This document shows positions 34,901 through 49,800 of a stretch of 64,000 bases of DNA, one piece after another. The notes under the pieces are model-generated. The model made no database searches. It saw only the letters and a list, made by a program, of their open reading frames with translations, and was not told the origin of the DNA. The DNA is taken from assembly GCF_011397635.1 (NCBI RefSeq), contig NC_064754.1, forward strand, positions 35,270,043 through 35,334,042, in the 5' to 3' direction. Every line of letters starts with the position of its first letter. The first letter of the stretch is position 1. Source of the DNA: Epinephelus fuscoguttatus (lineage: Eukaryota; Chordata; Actinopteri; Perciformes; Serranidae). The position numbers were made by a program, and so were the translations under genes.

Positions 34901-37900
34901 TCATCGATCATCGTGCCCACTTTTTGTTCACTCTATAACTGTCACCTTACGTGACTTACTGATGATTCACCTTAAACCTTCTGCTGCAAAGGCAGACACG
35001 ACCAGATGCTCAATGTATCTGAACCTCTTTTGTGTTTTTAATAGGACGGTACAGTCATACATACATAATCCTGTAAGGACAAGGACACTGTCTGTGCTTT
35101 ATCAGCAGTTCAGTACTCTGACTATGGATTAAGATGATTATTTTCCTCACTGACCTTAAAACTACTTACAGAAGGTGCATGTTACTGGAAGGCCTGTTAC
35201 TGTTGTCAACTCCACGCTGACCCAGTTTACACCTTATAGCACATAGAAGAAAGACATGAATTAACCTGCATCATACCTGATATGGCTTTCTTGCAGATAA
35301 TTTAAGAATGAGTACAGAGATTTTGACATGACATGGCATTTAACAGCTAAAGGCACACACAACACGGCAATGGGGACAATTTTTGGGCCTGATGCCCCCC
35401 TCCAAACAATCGCCAGAAAAGCCCCAATTATTTTTGCTGCTTTTAAAGATCATCTCACCTATTTTTGAGGTATGTCTAGAGTTTTCTTTTCTCTGAAGGC
35501 AATCCTGGCCACACCGATTTCACGTTGCAGAATTAAACATGTTCCCTATTTACGATTCGATATCCATTTGTGTGGGAGAAATCCTTAGGATCGCCAGCGG
35601 CCTGATAGGTCTCAGTTGGTTTTAATGCAGTGTCACATGAGATTGAACTCACACCCTCTCCATGATTTTATCTATAATTAATTTTTTTTCTTTTTGAATT
35701 TCCCACAGAATAACAGCTAGTTCTTCTTGCCTGTTTTCCACCATTTTTGTTTGCTCTGAAGTCACGTTTGATCGTGCAACATTTCCGGTTTTGAGAGTCA
35801 GTTCTCTGGTTGTTCGTGAATGGGATCTGTGAGTGTGTGGTGTGCTGTTTTTGGCAAACGGTTGCTTTCCACACACTATCAGGACAGAACTGTTAAATTC
35901 ATCATCAGTGTCGTTATGTGCGGGGTGTCTCATATTTTTAACATCGGTTAAGATGTAAAAAATCTGACAGTGTGGGCCAGGCTCTAAGGTGTTGATGAAC
36001 GGCGTCTTGACACTGTGGCCAGATGTATTTGTGCTATATGCCTCTGTGTAGGTAGTGAGAGGTAATAGTTCTTTAACATGCAGCCTGTGTAGTAAAGGAT
36101 TTTCTGTACGTCTGTGCATCGCAGGGCTTTGGTTACCATGGCACCCAATAATATGTTTTTTCCCCGATGATTTTGATGCTTCAGGTTCATTTTCAGTATC
36201 TTTTTTTTTTGCCCGAAGGGGATAATTTTGTTATTATTATTACTCACAGTATAACGATCTAAAAATAAATTCTAAAACTGTGGTTTGAAGGAATACTCAG
36301 CGCCTGCTTTGGGCCTGCCACAGTCAGCATTACCAAACACACAGAGCCCTGTTGCTGCAGCGCAACCTTGGAATTTCCATCCAAGGACAGAAGTGCACTG
36401 CAGCAGCAGGTAGCTAGCAGTGGTACACACAGCGAGGGAACAGCAGTGCAGCGGGTGTCTGAGACGTCCTTCAATCTATCAATCATTTGATAACTGAACC
36501 ACTCGTCAGTGTGCTGCTGAGACCTCCAGAAGTATTGTAAAGTAACTCCTGGTGTGCGTGTATGGTGATTCAGCAAGCTCTCTCAGTCTGTGCATTAATT
36601 TCAGCTCTGTCAGGGTGGGTGTCACGATAGTGGGGTCAAGGTGGGCTGTGACGCCACCCTGACCACATGCTTCTCCCTGGAAGCAGCAGCATTTGTGACT
36701 GTGGGGGTGGAGCAGGTGGGGCAGCAGGAGGAGGAGGCTGGTGTGGTAATAATGATGAGCAGGCCTGACGGCTGCTGCTGACTGTACTGCAGAGACACAG
36801 TGATGGTGAACAGTGAGAAGAAGTCAGGAAGTGGGTGAAAGAGCTGTAAAGTGGATGGAAACGATGTGGGGAAAGAAAGCACTGAGTACCAATTAAAAAT
36901 GTCACCTGGGTCTCAAAGCCACAAGGAGAAAGTGAAATGAAACGAAATACAAAATCTTGACTGGAAAGGTTGTAATGGGACAGGCAGACACTTCGGTACC
37001 AGATGGCTGTTATGGTAATGTGCTGGCTTTTAGTCCTTGAGATGGTAAGGTTCCACCTTCTGCTCTCTGACCCATTTTAAATTCCCAGCCTCCTTTGCTG
37101 CTGTCTTAGTCGTTGCAGTAAAACTACTTCATCCTGTTACAATGCCCTGGAGTTGGCAGCACTATATTGCAGTCCTCTTTACCTGAATGCAGCCACCATC
37201 AGATTGCAGTGATTGTGTTTAATAAATCCTCCTCAGCTGCTTGCAGGTCACATTTATAGAAAAGCATCAACATTTAGTTGCCTGTTTTATACTGTAATCA
37301 CTCAGTTGCAACGAACACTTAAAGTCACAGACAGTTGATTTTAGTTTGCTGCTTGAATGTTTTATTTTTGGGGGGTGGGACAAGAGTATCAAAAAATATT
37401 AGATAATAAAACCAATTGAGTCTAATGCTTTATGAAGTGTACAAGGAGACTCCTGGGGTTTTATTGCTTTTATCTTTATCTTGATCTTTTATTGTGTTGA
37501 CAGTCTTTGATTTTGCTTTAGAGACACCACCTGCTCAATGAGGCAGATTGTAACCGCAACCTCTGTCAGTCAGTCACGCAGGGAAGCTTGTTTGTATATA
37601 CAGTACGTAGGGCTGGGTATCATTTGAGAAAAAAAAAACAAACAAAAAAAACAACCCAAGACACTAGTACCAATACCAGTACCCTTAAAGTTATACAGCT
37701 ATCAATAGAATGCTTTATTTGACACCCATAATGTGAATAGAGTGGCGTGTAGTATAGCCATACATCCAACCACTCAAAGCGCTTTTTACACTACGAGTCA
37801 CATTCACACATTCACACACTGGTGGCCGAGGCTACCATACAAGGTGCCACCTTCTATGCAGTTTTTAACATTCACACACAGATGGAAGCATCATCAGGAG

Positions 37901-40900
37901 TAGGGATGGGCAAACAATGAAAATACATTATTCGATCATCAAAAAAATTAATGATCAATTATCGATTAATTGATAAGCGAGTATTTCAAAAGAGAGAAAA
38001 CAAAAGAGTGCAGTGCAGACTGTCGCCGCAAGAGAGCGCAGCTGCCCCAGTTTTGAGCTTCAACCCCTCAGGCCAAAGAGGAAGAATGGCGCGCATGCGC
38101 AGTTCACCCCTGGGTGTTTACCACCGTTGCCAGCCAGAGTTACAGGCTTCAGTTTTCAGCAAAACCTCCGTCTTTCAACGGCGTAACGTTAGTGTTTTCA
38201 GAGGCCTCAAGGGAAGCCGCCGAGGCTTTGGAGAGCGATGAGAGCCTCCGTCTGTTTCTGATTTTTTGCCTGTCATAGGTCCGGTGGGGGTCTTGTAGGC
38301 CCGTCGAGCCGCCGTGCTTGCTGGGTGGAAGGGTCTCGTTGGCACGGCGACTCGCCGGGCCGGGGGTCTCGTTGGCACGGCGGCTCGCCGGACCTATGCC
38401 AGGCATTGCAGGGGAAACACTGCGACTATCGATCAAAATTATTTGTGATCGATCAAAAGCCTTAACAATCAATCATCGATAATTGAAAATTGGTGCCCAT
38501 CCCTAATCAGGAGCAATTTGGGGTTCAGTATCTTGCTCAAGGATGCTTCGACATGCAGACCGGAGGAGCCCCGGATTGAACCGCTGATCTTCCGATTGGT
38601 AGACGACCCGCTCTAACTCTGAGCCACAGCCGCCACAAACTAACATCTTTACCAAATACAACGCTGCTGCTGTTGGAGTGCAGTGTCTGCTCCAGGGATA
38701 TGGAGTCCACCCAGCTGTCCACACACAGTCACAGGGCTAACTGTTAGCATCACACAGCCTAACGGTTATTAACATGTGTAACGACAGAGTCCAGCCATTT
38801 TTTTGTTGTAGTGAGTTTGTTGGGACCATTAAACGGCTTAGTCTTGGATGTTAGCTGCTGCAGCTGTGTTAGTTTGTGCCAACTGGGTAGGTGTTAAACT
38901 GACTGTTTGTTGGGAGGAGAGCGGCTCTGGAGATGGCAGCAACAGAAAGTTTACTGATCCAGGGGGGAGGCAGGACAGTCTGCGAAAAGGATCAACTGGA
39001 GAAGATTTAATACTACTCATTTTGGTCGATCATGTAAAGGTATCGAATACCCATTCCTAACAGCATGTGTGCACAGCCAAAGAACTAAGAGGACCTTAAA
39101 CGTCTGTGGCAGGGTTGTTGACAGATGTAGTAGCAGAAGGGTTATATGCATTGGTGTGTGACCCTCACCCTCTGTCCTGTAACCTTAGCATGGAAAGTCA
39201 TGATGTCATCCATGAGCTATCAATCTCTTTGGCAGTTTTTACGCTGGAGGCAAATCTTTGTGAGAACTACAATTATTCGACATAACTTTATTGATCTTGT
39301 AACAGAAACATGATCTTTTTTGCACTGAACATTGTTTGTAAAGCAGTTGGAAAAACTGTTTTAAAGGTTGTCTGCTGATAGCTAAGGGGAGATTGTAAAA
39401 AAAACATTAAAATACAATGGTGTGAGAGAAGAGAGAGAGAGGACTGCAGGTGCGGAATGACCTCAGGGTGACTCCCATCCATCAGCCTGCCTCTGCCCTC
39501 ATCCATCCAATACAGAGGTCTGGTTACACCCCCACTGACCCACAGAATAGAAGCGTCTCTGTCCTTAAAGCACAGACTGCTGAATTACATCTAAGTCACT
39601 TTACCACACAGATTTCCCTCAGCTCTCATCCATCCCCTGCTCGTGATCACCGACTGTTTTCTTTTTCAAAAGCATTTCAGCTGTGAGATTACCAAGCACT
39701 TGGAAAGTGATCATCTTACTGCTAAAATGCTTTTAAGATATAAATGGTAGCGTTATTGTTCTTGGAGCCATCGAGTTTGCCGGAAAGTTATGGATTAGTA
39801 GAGCTGTACCGATTGTTTTGTTTTTTTACATTCTAAACCTCTATTGAGGTTTTTGATTGAAGCCTTGAATGTCTGTCATCACCCTAAAACAGGGTGTCTG
39901 CAGGTTCTGTCAGTGTATCAGTGTCTTAAATTCAATTTTATAATTATTAAGCCTTAAAAGTCATTGTGTAGTTTTAAATTTGAATTTGTAAGGTCTTCAT
40001 TGCCACAGACATTTTTATCTAATTTTATTTATCCTTTTCATTTCTTTTTGTCGAAATGAATCAAAGTCTGTGTCAAAGTCACATTTCTGATGTTACAAAT
40101 CTTTAACATATCGACAAACCTAACGCTGTCTTTTTACTTAACACTTGATCTTAGCCTACCTGCTGGAAAAATGTCGATTAACCTAACCCACTCTAATAAT
40201 CAAGATGATTTGTCCAAAAATCAGTCTTAAATTTGATTTAAAAATTATTAGGTGTATTAGATGTTAGGTATTATTAATTATAGGTAGGCCTATTAAATGT
40301 ATTAAATTCAAGAGTCTTATAGTTGTAGACACTCTGTAAAAATACAAAGAAAAATCCTTAAATTTCTCAATGTGAATATATATTAATATTACACACTATA
40401 ATAGTGTTACAACCAAAACAGATGTTTTTTTTTTTTATTTTTATTATTGCAGTTATTTAAACGTTAATTATGGTGCTGTTAGATTGCTGATACACCACCT
40501 GATTAATACAGGTGTGTGCCTCCCTTTGTGTATGACAAGCAGGAGAAAGAAAGAGATTTTTGGCTGCAGTGAACATGTTGTTTATAAAAGGCTAAACGCC
40601 AGCAAATACAAAGAAAAATGTAAAGACCATTTCTGGAGAGAACAAGATACACACCTACTTTGCGGCTGCAGTTGTTCCACTTTTCCATATTTTGACGTGA
40701 TAAACTGCATGTTAGGGCACATTAATCGGAGTGTGCACGGCTGCATATAAACAGGATAGTGAAATATTTTCATTAGACGTGAACAGCTTAGAAGGAATGT
40801 TGTATTTTTTTGGAATAAGGACGAAAACCCGAAATATGTGTGCATGTAAACATAGTCACTGCTATGCAGCCACCACTGGAGATTAATTCTATAAATACTG

Positions 40901-43900
40901 TAGTATAATACTAATAATATTAGTGTACCCTAATCTTGATCTGCAACTGTATAAAAATAGTGGTTTAAACAGAATGAATAAGCATGCAATAAAGAAAACA
41001 AATGAAAAAAGAATCTGCACAGTGTTTGAATGTTGATTTTATAATTCTAGTGTCAGCGTTATAAATGAAGCTTCAAACTGTTTGGTACAGCCCTGTGGAT
41101 AAGAACAATATTTCTTGGAATAAACAATGGCCATTAAAGTATCTTTCAGTCAAATAAACCACAACAGAAATGCGTATCATTAGCCTGTATCCCGAGCTCT
41201 TCATCTCCACTCACATATTCTCACCATGTGCAGCTTCTAAATGAGCAAACAGTCAGTGTGTGAGTTGAAATGGCCTTCAGCGGTGTGCAGTAGCTACAGC
41301 ACTCCTCTACTGAGCAGGCTGGAGTGATCACATTAGCTATTTCTATTTATTTGCCTTACGCACGCTAATTAACTTAGCACCTAAGCCATTTATTCTGTCC
41401 AATTCAATCTGCACACACCTTTCTCTTTCAAATAATCATACTGAGCTGTTCTATGCTTGTGTTTACGCTCCACACTGCACATGCCATTTGATTTGAAATG
41501 GTTTCTAAAATGCTTTTGTGTGGGGAAAGATCAGTGGGATTTGATGTAGCCTGCTGTGGCAGTGAGGCTTTGGCTTTTGAAGCTGACCTAATGGCTGAAA
41601 GTCAAAAATAGATCACCCATAGATATCTCAAACTGTACGTTCTGCTTCAAACGTGCCGCATTAAGCCTCAGATGAGTGTACGATTGCCGACACCCATGCC
41701 TCAGCACTGTTTGCTCAGGAGCTGTCTGCAGGTGCTCAAGGTAGGCTGGCAGACGTTGGTGTAATCTGGGACACGAGGCTGCTGCCAAGGCCCACCCAAC
41801 AGTGCTTTGGAGTGCAGAGCCTTAGTTATGGTTTTGAGCAGGTGCCAGGCAGGCGCAGGAACACACACAAACAGGTTTTGTCATCAGACACTGAGGTTTT
41901 GTATATTTCCTCTGAAAACAAGAAAAGCAGCTCCAGTGCTGCATTGCTGTTGTTTATCAAATCTCATGGAAGCCCCCAAGCTCAGACATGGTTTAACAGC
42001 TGATGCATACAGTCTTCTTCTTCGTGTCGTACACTGAAATGAATCATGCATAATATAAATATTCACCTGCAGAAGCTTGGGCACTTTTTAGTGACTGAAT
42101 AACACAAACATGCATTTTAAGACTATGACACACAGATTTAGTTTGTAGTTCGTGCCTCCAAAGTAACGTGCACTGAGCTAACACTGGTGTTCAATGATAC
42201 AGCTTAGTAGGGATGCACTACTTTATTGGCCTAACATCGATATAGGCTGATATCAACACGTTGACTGTTACTGGCTTATCAGCGAATAAGATGGCATACA
42301 CCGATGGCAATGGCGGATTCTGTAATGTTGTTTGGTTGTTTGCAGTCAGACCTGCAGGACAGCAGCTGCATACCCAGCTGCTGATTCAGAGGAGCCACTG
42401 GCTGGGTGTGACATTGACATGCAAGAGCGCAACAGGTGTGGTTTGTGTACAAATAAAAGTGAAAGATAGTGTCAGCCCTGTGGGAGTATTACATTATCTC
42501 AGAGAAAGGTTGGTGACAGGCAATCTCCATTGTTGCTTAGGCCCAATTTCCAGAAAAGCATCTGCACTCGGATACTAGAGAAATACTCACCTCTGTTTCC
42601 CAGCACTGGCACAAATGGCACGCAGATACCTATGTGTTCTGTGCAGCAACACAGAGAGTGAGCAGCTGCTCAGCTCTGTGTCTCACCTCTTAAATGAGAA
42701 AAGAAAAACAGAGTCAGCTGCAGCAAGGCAGAGATGCTTCCTAGGGCTGAGTATCATTCTAACATTTATGATACCAGTACCAGTACAAGTACCCTTCAAG
42801 TTATTCCGATACCCATGGAGCACTTAATTTGATAACTTTTTTTCCTACTTCATTTGAAACCCATGTCAGGTGTGTAGTATAGACATACTTTCGAACATTT
42901 CGGTGGCATCTCGGCACACTGAACTGCCAACCCTGGCAAATACGCTGCGTTCGACTTTATCAAACCACAGACTGTTTGGGCTGTAGTTGCTGTGGTAGTA
43001 GGCCATTTACACGTCGCTGGGTACAGAACGGATCAAATGCAGGTATCGTTTGACTGGAAAAGTTTCGATACTACTTGTTGGGTTACTACGGTTGATAGCT
43101 TAGAGTCGATACCTTAAAGGTATTGAGTTCCGATACCTAGCCCTCATGCTTATGGTATTTTTAGTAGCAATTAGTTAGTATTAGAGCTGTATGGAGGTAT
43201 TTTTGTGTCTTTTTGTTGCCATCATATAAAACTGTTTTGAGAGCATATTTCTTGAACTGCAATCAAAGATCAAGTTTGTAAGTAAAAACGTGTCATCATT
43301 GTGCTTATAAATCTGTCTTCTTTGCTTGCGAGCTAAAAAGTTTTGCTTGCAGATCAGTCTTCTTTGCTTGCGAGTTAAAGTTTTACTTGCAAATTCAACT
43401 GCACTTAATGGGCGGGGCCTGCGCTGATGGATGAGAGAAGAGTTTCTATTGGTGGGTTTGACATGGCTCCATACAGAGCAGGCTACACCCACGATTCCCT
43501 CTCTCCCACTGGAAACGCTCAACAGACAGCATTACTGCTACACCCCGGGGCAACAATGGTAGTGACCGTCGAATACTTCTGCCCTGGCTAAACAAAAGCA
43601 ATCTACATGCACCAGTTTAAATAAAACATTCTTGCTATTATTAGGCCTAGTCCACACGGACCCGTGTACTTCTGAAACCGTGTGTTATTCTATGCGATTT
43701 GGCTGTTTGGCCACACGCAACCGCACAAGTTTTTGGAAGACTGCGGTGCCAGCAGTTGCGTGTAGATAGGATAACCGCAGTATTTTATTACCTGTCTCCA
43801 TTGTTTGACGTCAGAGCGGCGGTGAATAGCTCTTTTCTAAAAGTTAACTAGCTAAAATCCCACATCCTGTGTTAAATACAGTGTGTCTTAACTATGTTTA

Positions 43901-45735
43901 CAACGACACACAATAGAAACTATATAAACAAATTATCTATTAAGGGTACACTCCTGATAAAATGTGACGGTGCTTAGGTGACATTTACCCACCTGAAATA
44001 ATAAATGAAGACAAATGGTGATTTTGCTGGTCTTCAGTAGCTTTACTCTAGGTGTAACTGCCAACTGAAGAGCCAACCGTTTATGTACCCAGATTTGCTC
44101 TCGGGCCTTTACTCAAATCAGTTCTGCTTTAAATTGAATGGTGGCTATCTGTATGGTATCTGTAAAGATACAAAATCGATATCATATGCATAAAATAATG
44201 TCACAATTGAGTGGGCATCGCCACCTACTGCTTTGACATGTGTGTTACATCACTTGGTAGCGGGTTTTGCGGTTTCATGTGGATATCATATTTTTTTATC
44301 ACACCACTCGTGTAGACGAATTTTTTTGGAAACTAGAGGCCGAAAAACTTCGGTTTCATTCCGATTGAGACTGGCCAATAGAGACGTGTCTTGCAGCTTT
44401 CAGTTTAGGCCACGCCCACCAGCTTCAACTTTTTACTTGCAAAGCTTTTTGACTTGCAAACGAAAAAAAAAGACTCGCAAACAAAACTTTAGGATTTGCA
44501 TTTTTTAATCAATCAGTTTTTACTTGCAATATTGATACTTTTACTCTCAGATCTTTTTTTTTTTTGATTGCAAAACCTACTCTGTTTGATTGAATAATAA
44601 AGAAACAAATGTAGCCCCATAGTACTGCAGCAATTTGTTAATCAATGAGTTGTTAAATGAATCACCAACTAATTTGATTATCCAATGGTAATTGGAATCA
44701 TTAAGTAAGTAATTTTTAAGAAGAAAAAAAAAAGTTTCTGGTTTCACCTTCTTTAATATGAATATTTTCTGGTTTCTTTACTCTGACAGTAAACTGTGTA
44801 TCTATAGCTTGTGGGCATCTTGGCAACACTTGTCAAAATTTTTCACCATTTTCTGACATTTATAGACCAAAGAACTAATCGATTAATCAAGAAAATAATC
44901 AGGAAAGTAATCGACAATAAATTTAAAAAAAATAATAAGAAAATGATTGCATGTTGCCCTAGGTATAGGTACTGTAAAAGTAGTAGTACAAAGTATTAAA
45001 TAGAATAAAAAGGCATTTTAAGCTTTTTTTCTTTACACAGAAAAAATAATTATTTTCATGTGAAAACGGGCCATATCAAAGGTCGTTTCATAAATTTGTA
45101 TGATTGAATTTGAAAAGGAGGAATAAATAACAACAAAAAAACCTGTTACATCAGTATTGGCCCAGAATTTCACAATCGGTGCCTCACTGATGTTGATATC
45201 ATTAAAACAACAAACCCAACTCTTACAGATCGGTATGTGCAGCAGTATATGTTTACTTTTATTAGGATAGTACCATTATTGGTCACTGGCTATTTTTAGG
45301 CTGCTGACAGTGGAGCTGCCTGTGTTGATAGATGCACATCTGCAGATAAATCCAAGCCTGCAAATAATTTCCCAGTGGTCCCACTTTACCACTTGGAGGA
45401 TGATGTCAGCAGCTTGTATTTACAGTAAATCTGATATGACAGCGACACAACATGTGCGTCCGTCCCCACCCTTTAGGTTCCTCTTTTTTAACCCTCATCT
45501 CCTCCCCCCTTCATGTATTTGTTTCTTACCCTGCTTTCTCTTCACACCCTCCCCCACTCTTTCCTCCCCTTCTAACCCATCCTGTTAACCTCCTCCTCCT
45601 CCACCTCCTGTGTTCACCTCCTTCCTCTCCTCCCTCGGTGTCCCAGCAGACCAGTGTGTTGGAGAATGTTGACGTAATGTGCTGCTGACTGGATGGTCGT
45701 CCAGCTCCTGCCCCGAGATAATGGATCTCATTTGA

Positions 45736-45773
<38 letters not shown>

Positions 45774-45774
45774 A

Positions 45775-45827
<53 letters not shown>

Positions 45828-46765
45828 GAATAGACAGACTCTGAAGTGACTTGCTGAGCTGCTGGAGCCTGCATCCATCCCACCAGCCCTCTTTCCTCCC
45901 GTCTTTTCTTTCTCCCTCCTTCATCATCCCATCCTCCCTTTTTCCTCTGCAGTATTGGCCCTGCCCAGTGGGGAGACTGTCTGCTCTCTCTCTCTCTTTC
46001 TCTCTCTACCCTTCTTACTTCCTCCCCCCTTTTTTCCTGTCTCACTATCTGCTGTGTTTGCTGTGCTCTAGTCTATTTCTGGCTCTTGCTTTTCTTGTTT
46101 CCTCACTCTTTCTGTCTCTCTCCTGGGATCCGTCTCGATCTCCCACTTGTTGGGCTGGCTGGCTGCTGCCTCCTCGGTGCCTCGTTCGCCGCTCATCTTC
46201 ATTTTCACCCCGTCACGCCCTGCCTACCCCACCGTGCGCCCTCCTCCCCTTTGGCCATCCTCTCCAACCGACTTTTTCCCATCTATTTCTTCATCTCCGT
46301 GATTGACTCTCGAGTGCTCTCCATCCTGTTCTTCATCTCCCACTCTCTGTCTCCATCTTATATTCTCTGACTCCCTGTGACTGCGTCTTTATCTCCCGTT
46401 TCCTCTCTCATTTCATATTCTGCTTGTTTACATTCCTTCTAATGTACAGTTCTTTGTGCCCTGCTGCTCTTAGTGCTTTCCTCCCTTTTCTTCATTATAC
46501 CTTTCTTCTTGTTCTTGGTCTGTTTCCATTTCATCTCTGAAACTACACTGTAAGGACACTGCTCTATTATAGATACTGCATGCTATTAGTCTGCTTGTGG
46601 GTAAAAGGCCCTGTACCTGCTCTCTTTTTAATAGAGATGTGCACCTCTCCCCTGTGTCTGAATCAATAGCCCTCAGACAGCAGCGAGGAGGCGTGAGGAT
46701 TGATTGATGATTCAGATGTTTGTTGCCACATCAACCAAGGTTGCAAGGACTTATCATTGATTAGG

Positions 46766-46807
<42 letters not shown>

Positions 46808-49800
46808 GTAAAATTCAGATGGAAATGTGGCAAGACATGACATGAGGCTTATTATTCTCCTATAAAAAGAGTCATAAATTTCTCTGTCCTTGCTAAGTCA
46901 TTGTCTAGTATGATGACCTCACACTTCATTTTGTTTAAGAAGTGCAGTGTCAGGTTAGCCAGTAAGAAAGTGACAGAGCAGTTCCCCTGACCAATGGGGG
47001 AGCAGGGATTTGGTGCTCTAACATGCGCAAACCAGTGCACACAAGCTTGAAAGGTTTCTGGATGAGTAATAAAATGATAGTAAAATGTGTTTGGATACAT
47101 GTCTGCCGATGTTTTAATACTTCTGACTTTTTAGAGGCATCTTTCAAGTCATCAGGGGACAAGTGCTTGATAGTTAAGGTAGATATTTGGTGGAGTATCA
47201 CCTCCAGTCTGTATGTGGTGGGCCTATAAAAGGCTGAGGACGGTTGGGAGATGCTTGTTATAAGGTGAACACTCAGACCTGATTTTGCCTGGTGAGATTT
47301 ACTTTTGTGGTGTGGCAAATAGCTGCCGAGGGACTAAGTAGTGCAAGGAGGGTTGTAGGCATAAATTGCAGGAGCTAGGGTGGCTAGCAGATGAACAGCA
47401 GTCCACAAAGTTGCAAGGTACACATTTTCTTTAAGAGAGTAACTGAACCCCAGAGTTTTACCGTCAGTCCCGCTACCCTGGAAATTCCAAAAAATGCCTT
47501 AAGAACATTAAAAAAAGTATCAAAATGGGCTGGGAGGGGGCTAAGACATGGGCACTCACTCCTTAGTGCTGTGCGGAGGAGTGGAGATGGGTTGGTGACG
47601 AAACTGCTGCCATAAATGTCAGCTGCTAGATGAGCCAATAGCTGGGTTTCATTTAGTAGACGGCATTTGCTGTGTACATTTACAACACAATATGTAGAAT
47701 TCAAATACTTTGCACTAAAATGTCAAGATTTGCACCTGAATTGATCAGAAACACTACCAAATGCCCATATACATTGGTTTTCAGCTTATAAAAGTGGTTT
47801 GGGGGATTTAGTTACACTTTTAAGTTTAGTTTATTGATAGAGCAAATTTTAAAACAACAGCAGTTGACCACAGTGCTGTACAGAGGTAAAACAACCATAA
47901 TATCTAAAAGAAATAAGCAGCAACCTTCAGGGCTAAAAAATAGCAGCACACAAGTACCAAAAACTGCATTTCCTCTAATGGCCACTTGAGGCTGGCTCTA
48001 AGAGCGAGTCAATCCCTGTAGACCTTCATGTTAAAATACCCAAACTTAGAGCACAAAATAATCATGTTTACTACCTTGTTCAAAAATGTTGTATCTCTTT
48101 ATAGCTAATTTTAACATTCATGACAACTGTACGGGGATGAATTTTGTCCATTGACAAGTCCTTGGTCCTGACAACGTTGGTTAGGCAACGTAACCATGGC
48201 ATAACCCAAGATTCACAAAATATAGGTGTAGCCGTAGCTGTCGCTATTTCAGTGTGTTCTCAGCAGCGAAAGGTAACATACATTTTGGTCACCTAAAAAA
48301 AGTCTTTTTTGGCATTTAGGGGTAGTAAAAGACCCTGCAATGAGTCAGACTGTCAGTTTCTTCAGTAAGTAAATGTTTTTTCAAATGGCTTTAAGCCTGT
48401 TTTTCACTAGGAAAAAATTAGCATTAGCATTATCACAGTTAACCGTAGCTGTAAATGCACCATGTATGTAGGGCGCTGCCAGGACATTGAGAAGTTGAAA
48501 AAAATCTGATTATCAAACACTTAACTGTCATCATCTCTGTCACTGCCCTTCACACACTGCAACCAAGCATCTGCCCTTTTTGCCTGTCCTTGTATTATTT
48601 CACCATGCAGTTAGGGAAGGATAGTAATCAGTACATCTAGCCACACTCCTCATAAAAATGAATGGGATGTGAAATCTATTGTGATTGCATCTTAAAGGCT
48701 CTACACACACACACACAGTAAACACACACAGGTGTTTTCACTTGTTCTGCCTGATTAGATTTGCCTGATTTGCCAGACTTTTTGGATGTGCGCAAACTGT
48801 GCTTGAATGACATCTTCCTCATTCTCCTGAAAGTTTAGTTGCACCTGTTAGGGCTCAGCAAATTAAATATGGTCACATCAAGCTTCTTCCCTAGGAAAAT
48901 TTGTTCAGTCTTCTCTTCACTTTAATTAAAATTTGCATAATAGACATATTCACTCTTTCTGTTTCGGTGGCATCTCAGTCTAGCTACGCTTCAGAGTTCA
49001 CCTTTGTTTCAGTTTAACCAGCGGATACACTGTGTCATCACCATGTTTTAGTACATCAGTACACTACCAAACTACAAGCTGCAGCAGCACTCACAGTTTG
49101 TGATTGCTCAGTGTTTATCTCCCACCCAAAAGTGACATCATGTCCTTTTTTCAAGGCTGAATGTTGGACAAGAAGGCTAATGTCACTCATTTTTTTGCAT
49201 CTTTAGCATTCCCATTAGTACAAGAAGTTTGATTACCTCAGGTCTGACCAGCCGCAATAATTGAAAACACCTGTGTGGGTGTGCAGGGCCTTTAAAAGGC
49301 TGCATGATGGTCCTGTAAAATTACAAATGCATTTGCATAACAAATAACACCAGTACATGTTGTTATCAAGGATAACATGTTGTTATCCATGAACACTAAA
49401 TAGTCACCACCAATAACAAAACACGATGTTAAAATAATTGCCAAAGATTAAAAAATAAATTAAGTGTTAGCTATTAGGAGATATAGCTTACAGAAAAACA
49501 GTAACTAATTGAATTATCTGCTGGTTACCAGGTAACTAGTACTGGCCAAGAAATAGTCAGGCACATAATCCCTCATCAAATGTCAAATTCCATTTTCATG
49601 CATTTTCAGTGCAAATTAAACCAGATATAACCTGTAAATGAGTGAGCTGTAGAGGTGCTAACTCCCCATTTCCAGTCTTTATGCTAAGCTAATCAAAGCT
49701 AACTGGCTGCAGGCTCCAGCTACTTATTTACCATACAGGCATGAGAGTGGTATCAATCTTTTTATCTCACTCTGAGCAAGAAAGCGAAAGTCCATATTAC

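Larger units (their letters stand above)
37608..39059 (+). mobile_element. hAT-like MITE family A, host of nested insertions
   Basis: The left end is TAGGGCTGGGTATCA (37608) and the right end is ATCGAATACCCATTCCTA (to 39059). Flanking 8-mers ACAGTACG (37600-37607) and ACAGCATG (39060-39067) match at six of eight positions, as expected of a decayed duplication. It is swollen from about 0.45 kb to 1.45 kb by a SINE which itself carries a second MITE. Confidence 0.65.

Noticed and set aside
38149..38472. A 107-codon frame with repeated 'RRANETPGPAS' units
   Set aside because: The repetition is the 33-bp tandem duplication in the GC-rich centre of the family C MITE and is non-coding.
41170..41420. 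Possible conserved non-coding enhancer in ube2o intron 1 (acgctaattaactta and similar)
   Set aside because: It looks non-repetitive and has homeodomain-like cores, but conservation cannot be judged from a single sequence, so I do not claim it.
45851..46306. A 151-codon open frame rich in Leu, Ser, Pro and Phe
   Set aside because: It is a product of the pyrimidine-rich tract, where stop codons are rare. There is no domain, and it lies inside the ube2o intron.
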